From Jimgerdemannia flammicorona (Eukaryota; Mucoromycota; Endogonomycetes; Endogonales; Endogonaceae): a stretch of DNA of 28,500 nt. Both the position numbers and the translations under genes were made by a program. Positions 21,676 through 28,500 of this stretch are shown piece by piece. Each line of letters starts with the position of its first letter. Position 1 is the stretch's first letter. The stretch spans positions 1 to 28,500 of the forward strand of contig RBNI01000626.1 in assembly GCA_003990745.1 (NCBI GenBank), read 5' to 3'. The notes below the pieces were generated by a model. The model ran no database searches and was not told the DNA's origin. It worked only from the letters and a program-made list of their open reading frames with translations.

Positions 21676-22277
21676 CTAGTGCTCCGAACGAGTCAATCTG
21701 GATGGGATTCGGATGGATTCGAATCCCATCCGGATCAACTCGGATGGGATTCGAATCCCATGATTTGATTTCCAAATTAGACAATTAAATGGTTACATCA
21801 ATAACTCAATGAATAATCATCCAAATTTGATGATCTTCATGTCATTTGAAAGCCCTTAATAAGGCCTTTCTAATGACACTAAAAACATTAAAATCGGATT
21901 GTGCATTGCCAAGATATTAAGGAAAATGTTCTATTTGACGAAATTTCCAAAATCGGCAAATCGAAGAATTTCCAAAATCAGTGATTTAGACGTTTTCCTT
22001 CATAACTCAGCAACGCATGATCCTATTTCAATATTCTTGGTATCATTAGATAGGCCTTATTAAAGGCTTTCAAATGACACCAAGATCATCAAATTTGGAT
22101 GATTATTCATCGAGTTATTGATGTAACCATTTAATTGTCTAATTTGGAAATCAAAACAATGGTTGATTCGAATCCATCCCAATAGGATTCGAATCCCATC
22201 TGAGTTGATCTGGATGGGATTCAATCCGAATCAATCTGAATCCAATCCAGATTAAATTGACTCATTAGGAGCACTAG
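21676..22277. mobile_element. 602-bp foldback MITE with 6-bp target duplication
   Basis: Perfect termini CTAGTGCTCC and GGAGCACTAG are flanked on both sides by TAATAT (21670-21675 and 22278-22283). The two halves are long inverted copies of each other, roughly 260-280 bases per arm, separated by a short centre near 21935-21995. For example, TTTCCAAATTAGACAATTAA recurs inverted in the right arm. The arms also hold several GGATTCGAATCC-type palindromes. No transposase is encoded, so it would have moved with a trans-acting enzyme. It sits inside the LTR of copy B and therefore arrived after it. Confidence 0.85.
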
Positions 22278-22352
22278 TAATATCATATGTCACACTTCAC
22301 TTGTATGATGACATCATCGCTCATTGGGTCATGTGATCGCTCATTCATTCTA

Positions 22353-23554
22353 TTACATCCTTCCCTCCTTAGAAATCAACATCCTCGTTGATTCAGAAAT
22401 TGAGAACCAGGGGGAGAAAGGTGGAGAATCTTCCTCAAGGTTATTGCTATCTTCTTCAGTAGTAGGGGGGGTGGTTGCTGATAGCTTACTGTCCAGAATG
22501 GAGAAGTCAATGAGGTCTGCAAATGGTTCTTATATGGGGATGGATGCTGGTATAGGGGTCTCCATCTGATGTGGTTGGGACCATCCAAGTAGGGTTCTTG
22601 GTCCTCATGCCTAGAGATATCCATTTGGATAGGGGGGTCCTTTAAAGAGATCAGAGAGATCTTAGAGCCATTGGTCTGGGTTGTCATTCAGGAGAGGGCT
22701 CTAGTAGAGTTCACAGTCAGTAGACTTGAGAGAGATCCAAGAGTTGACTTCTTGGGCTACCTTGATCTCTAGCTTGTCAACCTCAGAGAAAGAGAGGTTC
22801 TGGAAATCCTTCAGTTAGATATAGTTGAGGTTGGGAATTGCAAAGGATATATAACATATGATTTGATAGACCTTCTTGGCAAGTCTTTACTCATATCTAT
22901 CTAGGTGGGTCCAGTCTGAGACTTGGTCAGTGGGTAGGTCCTTTGCTCATTGGAGGAGTTAATGGCCAATTTTGTATTCATACCAGATCTCTAGATAGCT
23001 GATGATAAGGTAGGCCCTTTCAATAAGTTCATAGCAGTTAAGGGCATACTGTCCTAGGTCTGGGCTGGAGAGGTTAAAGACCTCTGAGTGACAGTTTCTT
23101 CCTTAGATAGTAACCTGAATGTGTCCAAAGAGGCAGTCAATCTGGCTTAGAAGGGGCTGGCTATGGCAGACAGTTTAGCAGTAGGTAGTAGGCATTCTTA
23201 TCTTGTCTTTTCTTTAGGAAGAGAGAAGAATAAGAGTTGCAGAGTATTCTTACCTTGGGTATTTATACTTATTCACCTATCTGGTGTGACCTTCTTTCAG
23301 TCATGCTTTCTGGCAAAATGTGTGACCTGTTGCTGTAAGCAGGGCATATGCTGGTCATATGAGAAAATCCTGATTTCAAAGATATCATCACTTGTCTTAT
23401 AGTTATACAGAGTTAACAGGTCTTGGTCATCTTTTTTTTTGTCTAGTTGGTACATTTGTGAGGACTGGCCATCCTTATCTAGGGTGAGGGCTCCCATTGT
23501 CATGGCTGGGGGTTCAAACCTCTTGGAAATAGACTTTCTTATAATCTGAGACAA
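22353..23554 (-). pseudogene. Degraded accessory frame of gypsy copy B
   Basis: Minus-strand sequence between the chromodomain end and the LTR. The first part (23554-23297) reads SKRFEPPAMTMGALTLDKDG and on; this matches copy C at about 26250-26390 (SKRFKPPAATLGALALDEND). A frame shift follows. The next part, in the frame ending at TAA 22355-22353, includes CYELIERAYLIISYLEIWYE, YKIGH and LSFSEVDKLEIKVAQEV. These resemble the copy A accessory frame (YYQIGHLLEDM, LSYGQIDDM). The end is acidic and Pro/Ser-rich (TEEDSNNLEEDSPPFSPWF) and closes KEGRM across the polypurine tract. Several stops interrupt it. No known domain. Confidence 0.5.
22358..22370 (-). other. Polypurine tract of gypsy copy B
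   Basis: AAGGAGGGAAGGA on the minus strand lies immediately before TGTAATAG. It is the expected position of the plus-strand primer in LTR retrotransposons. It overlaps the last codons of the accessory frame (KEGRM then stop). Confidence 0.6.
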
Positions 23555-23836
23555 TTCTTAATAACAATATCTGTCATGTAGATGGACTTAGACTGGTTTC
23601 AACATTGTCGGCTTTCCTAAGTTCCATATGAAGCATCTGTCATCATCCAGCAGAGATGACACAGATAGCATAAAATGGAGTTGTTTAAATGCATTTTGCT
23701 ATACTGTGCTAGATTGTCTTTCATCTGAGTGTTTTCTTATTAATTAACTATAGTGTTCTTTTTTGCCACAATGTTTGGTATAATATGTTTTAGATAAAAA
23801 ATATAGTATCTTTCTGCTCACTATATACTCTAATTC

Positions 23837-25730
23837 TCAGAGCTGCAGCTCCATCCTTTGCTAGAGAGTGAGTGTTTCCATATAGTCCTAAAGAGCTTCA
23901 CATGTATTCTTCAGAGCTTCTTCTTTTTCCCAGGTGGCATCATGGGTGGGGTAACTCTTCCACTTGATCAGGAAAAACTACTTGACTGTTTTGAGGTATT
24001 TGAGGATCTTGTGGTCAAGTACTTCCTCAATTTCGAATTTCTTATGATTGTGGATCCTAGTTGGGGGTAGTGGTGGAACTGTATACTTGGGGAATGAGTT
24101 CTCATGGTAGTTCACCAATTGGCTAATATGGAATACTGGGTGTACTCAGATATTATAGAGAAGTTACAACTCATAGTTGACTTTGCTGACTTTTTCCACA
24201 ATCTTATATGGTCCAATTCTTCTAGCACAGAGTTTCTCGGCTAGTTGTTATACTAGGGTGTCTGGGTAGAGGTGATCTGTTCTAAGCATGACCATGTCAC
24301 CAATGTTATAAGAGACTTCTCTTCACTTCAAGTTCACATATTTGATCTGGTAGTCTTGTACTTCTATAAGAGTATCTCTTATTATTTAGGTAAGGTCAGA
24401 AATGGTCTCGGCCAGATCTTGGGCTGCTGGGACTGCTGATTTTGCAGTAGTGCTCAGGGTTCTTGGGTATTGACTATGGTTCAGAAAGAATAGAGTCTTC
24501 TTTGTAGAGGTTTGCTGACTGTTATTGTAGGCAAACTTGGCATGGGCTAGGTACTTGTCTCAATCATTCTACTTGTAATAGCAGAAGATGCTAAGTATTT
24601 ATTTGAGAGTCCTGTTAGTTCACTCGATTTGGCTGTTAGTCTAAGGGTAGTAGGCAGTAGAGAACTTCAGCTTAGTTCCATAAAGAGAGAAAAATGCCTT
24701 TCAGAAGTTGCTTATGAACTTGGCATCTCAGTCAGATATAATGGTGCTAGGCATGCCATGTAGTCTAAATACTTGGTTGAGGAAAATCTCAGCAATCTCT
24801 GGTACTGTAGCAGTGGTCTTGGTGGGTATAAAATAGGCTTATTTACTTAGGTGATCTATGAATACCATGATGGCATCCCATCCTACCTTGGTCTTGGGAA
24901 GTTGGACAATGAAGTCCATTGCAATCTAATCCCAGTTGTGACTTGGGATTGATAGCAGTTGCAGAAGTCCTGCTGGTAGCTTGTTATCACTTTTGAACCT
25001 TTGGCATATCTCGCATGAGGCCATAAAGTCTCTGATGTCCTTGGTTATCTTTGGCTAGTAGAACTCTCTTGAGAGAAGGTTGTAGGTCTTTTCGAAATCA
25101 AAGTGTCCTGCTATAGAAGTATTATGGAGTTTCTGCATTATCTTGAGTCACAGAGTATCATTATTAGATATAACTACTCTATCATGGTCTCTGTAGATAA
25201 GTCTATCACAGTAAGTGAATCTCTTAGACATTTGCCTCATGAGTTGGGAGGTCTCAGCTTCTGGGTCTTGGCAGAATTGGAGAAATTTCATCAGAGGGCT
25301 GTCTTGCTGATAGCCATCCTTGATCATTTGGATAAGGTCTCCAATTACTTCAACTATAAAGATAAGTTCATCTTCTATATATCTGGAGAAACCATCAGCC
25401 ATATGGTTGGTTTTGCCTGAGATATACTTGATTTCCATATCAAAGTTAGCAATGATTTTCATCCAGTGGGCTTGTCTGTGGGTTAGCATGAGCTATATGT
25501 GAATATACTGCAGAGCATGGTGATCAGTATAGGCTACAAATAGTTGTCCTAGGAGGAAATGGTGCCATTTCTGGAGTGCAGTAACAATGGCCAGGAGTTC
25601 TTTCTTATGGGTGGTATACTGGGTCTTAGCTAGCTTGAGCTTTTGGGAAAGGTAGGCCACTGGGCAATCTTCTTGGCTGAGCACTACCCCAATAGCAATG
25701 TCAGAGGCATCTGTGGTCAGAGAGTAAATG
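23837..25730 (-). pseudogene. Ty3/gypsy pol fragment: RNase H, integrase, chromodomain
   Basis: One minus-strand frame of about 631 codons runs from 25730 to 23837 with no frameshift but about 20 internal stops (first TAG at 25495-25493). RNase H (about 25730-25496): LTTDASDIAIGVVLSQ and YTDHHALQY. Integrase zinc-binding region (about 25110-25000): AGHFDFEKTY and CEICQRFK. Integrase core: first Asp in AMDF (24914-24916), second in ISD (24731-24733), Glu in QIE (24623-24625), giving D-x60-D-x35-E as in active enzymes. Chromodomain (about 24037-23869): FEIEEVLDHK, LIKWKSYP and ATWEKEEALKN. This order marks a chromovirus. Nonsense codons replace conserved positions, for example the residue after ISD and the one after QIE. 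The reverse transcriptase side is cut off at 25730 by copy C. Confidence 0.9.
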
Positions 25731-26249
25731 TGTAAGCACACAACCTCCAAGCCACCAAAATTACATGGCATCCTCAGAACTAATTTGGAAACCACATGCG
25801 AGACTACAAAACAAGAGATCATCTGGTTACATGGAATACACCAGCAAGCATAAGAACCCATCACCAAGATACAAGAATACTAGAAGAAGTACTACAACCA
25901 TAAGACTGACTCTGAACTACTATAACTAGTTTGGTGTACTGTACTATTATAAAGAAAACCGAAAGTACCAAACTCAAAGTGAGACAAGAAGAACCCTATC
26001 TCATCTACCAAAAGGTTCATGAACTACACTTATCAACTCAAGACCAAGATACACTATGACTATACAAGACCTCATTACTTAGTAGAAGCAAAACACATTT
26101 GAACAACTCTGTTCGCTCTATCTATATCACCTCTGTTGGAGAGTGACAGATGCTTCATCTGAACTCAAGAAAGCCGACAACATTGAAACCAATCTCAAGC
26201 CATCCATGTGACAGATATTACTACTAGAAATTGCCTCAGATTACAGAAA

Positions 26250-26535
26250 ATATCATTTCCAAGAGGTTCAAACCCCCAGCCGCGACATTGGGAGCCCTCG
26301 CCCTAGACGAGAATGACCAGTCCTCGCAAATGCACCAGCAGATCAAAAAAAAAGAGAACCAAGACCTGTTATCCTTGTACAACCATCACCACCAAGGACA
26401 GCCTTAATCTTGCAAGAGATAGAAGTGACGACACTTTTGAAACTGATGATGTCAGAAGTCAGAAAACTACTCAGACTTTGCCAGCAATGATGTCATCAAT
26501 AGTGATGTTATCGAAGACTATCCAGACAGCACCTA
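26250..26535 (+). pseudogene. Accessory-frame remnant in the copy C LTR
   Basis: The segment reads ISKRFKPPAATLGALALDEN and then KKKENQDLLSLYNHH, matching copy B, and after shifts and stops ends SNDVINSDVIEDYPDST before TAA. The ending is the same as in copy A. The central part with the IGHLL-type motif is deleted. Non-functional. Confidence 0.5.
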
Positions 26536-26725
26536 AACCTATAAATAGCCTAACAGTCGTAGTATAGTTAGATTAGCCTTGTACAACATGACTGTGAACT
26601 GACTCAGCAGTCAGACGATCTCTTGACATATCAGATCACTATTGTACTACGTGACTGCATTCTGACTCAGCAAAGCACTTAGTGCTACATCCATATCTAG
26701 TATAGCCCAGATAGCTCCTCACTAG

Positions 26726-26733
26726 TATAAATA
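26726..26733 (+). promoter_or_regulatory. LTR TATA box, copy C
   Basis: TATAAATA followed by CCCCCTCCCCCAG, identical to copy A in this stretch. Probable U3 promoter of copy C. Confidence 0.6.
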
Positions 26734-27054
26734 CCCCCTCCCCCAGACCTCAGAATCTCAGATCTGAACAATCTGAACACAACTCCTGAGCACTTCTCCA
26801 CAATATCCCTTCACACAACTACTCCTAGTATAGCAATATCATGAATAGCAAATAAACCTATTCAATAACCCACAAACTACTCTTAAGTAAATTCGTCCCC
26901 TGTTAGGTCCCACTCCTAACCCCATCACAAAATTTCCTAATTGGGTATTGTCTGCAGCGATACGCCAATTAAACTAAGCTGGTCTTAGTTTCTTGAACTT
27001 CCTGAAATACAGAAAATCCTGAACCTCCAGAACTAGTCTAAAAAAGGACTTTGA

Positions 27055-28490
27055 TTGAGACGTCAACCTGATCTTGAAATCAATAAGCATAGAGGACGTA
27101 CTCCATATGAAATTGATCTTGACTATAAGAAAATGATCTTCCAGAATATCCAAAACTTCCAGAAAACCCTTCTAGAACTACATAACAGTTACCCTAAAAA
27201 GCAACCCTCTTACAACTTGGTAGCAGCAGTTCACAATCCAATTCTGCTTCAAGATGCTTCCTCACCCCACTACAAACCCTTCTGCGAATTCCTACAAGTT
27301 GGTATAAAGCCCAACCTCTAAACTGGAATTTACCGTGAACCATCTGACAATCTGGAGAGAATTGAACCTGATGTACAAGGACAATTTGACCTCCACACCT
27401 GCAACAAGTGAGACAAACTTCATTCAAAGAAAGAAGTACTCTGATTAAACCAGCAAATAGGTGAAACCCTATTTACCGAACTCCTTGCCCTACACCCAGC
27501 AAGTCAAGATGAAGAAGGTCTTATAGAAGCCTTCTTTACTCTTCTCAACAAGAGTTTTGTCAGCTCCACAAATCCAAGCGACCTAGGATAACCAGCAGCA
27601 GTCTTTCTAGCCTTAGTTCCCCACAAAGCCCAAGCCTCTGTAGCTAAGTGGCTCAACTCTACCGACTTTCACTGTACCAGGACCAAGACTGCATTATACT
27701 ACTGATTCCAGAACAGCAAGGCCTGCCATATTCTTAAAGAAGAAGTAAGAGAAACCCTTCATCGACTACCCGATCCTGAACCTGAAGCAGGTCCTGCTAC
27801 AACCCTACCTGAATCTGAAACCAATCCTGAACCGGAACTTGACTTTGAATTAAGTCCATCTGAAATCAGATATATAACTAATTCTGTCTACTTTGACGCC
27901 GAGCAAACCCAAGTACTGGGGACCAAACCAAAGAGGAGGAGGAGTATCTCAGTAAATTCGATCCCGGATACACTGCCAAAGGAGACAAACTTCCATCAGG
28001 ACAGAACACACCTACACAGCAACAGACAGCTATCTACCAAGCCCTTACTCTAGACTCACAACTATTACTCCAGCAACTTACACAGACCCAAAGAACCCTA
28101 TCACACTCTGCACCAGTACCTCAAGTAGTACCAGTAACACCACTACCAGCAGTCCAACTGCCTCCAGTAAACATGGCAAACCAACAAATTCTAGACCTCA
28201 CAGCCCAGGTAGCCATAATGGCAGCAACCATTACTGCCTTAGCCAAACAGACCCAACCTACAAAAAATCTGAGTCTATCTACCTTCAATGGTACTGCACA
28301 GGAAGTCCAAAGCTTCATTAGTGTAGTTGACACCAACTTCAAAGCCAATCAATGGACTAATGAACGAGTTGCTGACCACGTTCTGATAAACAATCAAGAC
28401 CACACTCTGGAACAACTCTTTGCTACCACTACAGCCTATGTCCGCCGAGTTGTTACATTCTTCCGAGGACCTGCTGAAGAATGGTGGTGA
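27055..28490 (+). pseudogene. Gag-like region of copy C with stops and one frameshift
   Basis: The first frame starts at 27055 (RRQPDLEINKHRGRTPYEID) and continues past stops at 27319, 27409, 27442, 27589 and 27703. It passes through a Pro/Glu-rich stretch (DPEPEAGPATTLPESETNPE) to about 27932. It then shifts -1 at a GAG-repeat run (27933-27944) into EEEEYLSKFDPG and stays open to 28490. The C-terminal part has the retrotransposon Gag pattern: MANQQILDLTAQVAIMAATI, then LSLSTFNGTAQEVQSFISVV and FFRGPAEEWW, ending at TGA 28488-28490. Gag would form the particle that packages element RNA. No zinc knuckle is in view. The N-terminal about 290 codons ahead of the Gag core are not recognised. Confidence 0.7.
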
Positions 28491-28500
28491 ACCCTTCCTG

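Larger units (their letters stand above)
21351..22357 (-). repeat. LTR of gypsy copy B (minus strand), carrying a MITE
   Basis: Read on the minus strand it starts TGTAATAGAATGAATGAGCG directly after a purine-rich tract. It contains a TATA box (minus strand, 21428-21435) followed by CCCCCCAG and ends near the TG repeat at 21351. Without the 602-bp foldback element and its 6-bp duplication it would be about 400 bases. The distal end is approximate. If the LTR resembles that of copy A, it may instead extend upstream to include the accessory frame up to about 23800. Confidence 0.5.
21351..25730 (-). mobile_element. Ty3/gypsy chromovirus remnant, copy B
   Basis: Minus-strand order is pol (RNase H, integrase, chromodomain), accessory frame, polypurine tract, LTR. 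It carries a MITE in the LTR and is interrupted at 25730/25731 by copy C, so its 5' part (gag, protease, reverse transcriptase, 5' LTR) should lie to the right, beyond copy C and outside the window. It is dead because of many nonsense codons. Confidence 0.8.
25731..26927 (+). repeat. 5' LTR of retroelement copy C
   Basis: Begins TGTAAGCACACAACCTCCAA exactly where the copy B RNase H frame is interrupted and ends CTAACCCCATCA. The last 400 bases match copy A, minus a roughly 10-base duplication that copy A has near 17290. It is about 580 bases shorter than copy A because most of the accessory frame is deleted. It retains a segment (about 26100-26400) that copy A lacks but copy B has. Confidence 0.65.
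25731..28500 (+). mobile_element. LTR retrotransposon copy C, inserted into copy B
   Basis: 5' LTR, leader (TTTCCTAATTGGGTATTGTC and on) and gag-like region in order on the plus strand, running off the window end. The left boundary falls inside the RNase H domain of copy B, so this insertion is younger than copy B. Pol and the 3' LTR would lie outside the window. Confidence 0.75.

Noticed and set aside
22376..22687. 103-codon minus-strand frame next to the polypurine tract
   Set aside because: A neighbouring frame (ending KEGRM across the polypurine tract) is acidic and Ser/Pro-rich and joins better to the upstream accessory frame, so this one is more likely a shadow.
25493..25867. A 124-residue minus-strand protein spanning the junction
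   Set aside because: Its N-terminal about 45 residues come from the copy C LTR read backwards; only the part after 25730 is RNase H. It is a chimera created by insertion, not a gene.
1..28500. CRISPR arrays, rRNA, tRNA genes or bacterial-type operons
   Set aside because: No regularly spaced direct repeats, no rRNA-like stretches and no tRNA cloverleaf were found; GGTTCAAACC-like strings near 23510 and 26265 are parts of the retroelement coding sequence.

Overview
The window looks like a piece of a filamentous fungal chromosome, probably Dikarya. One conserved metabolic gene is split by fifteen short GT-AG introns of 81-130 nt, genic DNA is GC-rich, and both flanks are AT-rich, decayed retrotransposon DNA. 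Intron density leans towards Basidiomycota, but I cannot fix the phylum.

Layout. (1) 1-1400: decayed repeat DNA with a 47-bp tandem duplication and a stop-ridden reading frame. (2) 1400-2571: intergenic. (3) 2572-8871, plus strand: a complete glycogen debranching enzyme gene (GDB1/AGL type), 16 exons, 1590 aa predicted, with the catalytic motifs of both the GH13-type transferase and the GH133-type glucosidase halves. (4) 9475-14097, plus strand: one uninterrupted 4.6-kb reading frame for an about 1540-aa, mostly disordered protein with one RanBP2-type zinc finger (residues 491-510) and a C-terminal coiled coil. Nothing in the sequence ties it functionally to GDB1. (5) 14098-15681: gene-free, with long poly-T tracts. 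(6) 15682-28500: a nest of LTR retrotransposon remnants.

The retrotransposon nest has three parts. Copy A (plus strand, 15682-17745) is a 1.8-kb LTR plus the start of the internal region, then breaks off into a 3.2-kb very AT-rich island (17746-20990) that carries a degraded SAP-domain frame. Copy B (minus strand, 21351-25730) is a Ty3/gypsy chromovirus with RNase H, integrase and chromodomain in one reading frame that has about 20 stops and no frameshift. Its LTR carries a 602-bp foldback MITE flanked by a 6-bp duplication. Copy C (plus strand, 25731 to beyond the window) interrupts the RNase H domain of copy B and carries a gag-like region.

The most unusual element feature is a family of about 365-codon accessory reading frames of unknown function lying inside or next to the LTR upstream of the LTR TATA box. 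Copy A carries the clearest version, copy B a frameshifted relative and copy C a deleted remnant. The damage in the elements (nonsense codons with frame preserved, and SAP consensus residues changed in a C:G to T:A pattern) resembles repeat-targeted cytosine deamination (RIP-like). The GDB1 and zinc-finger reading frames are undamaged.
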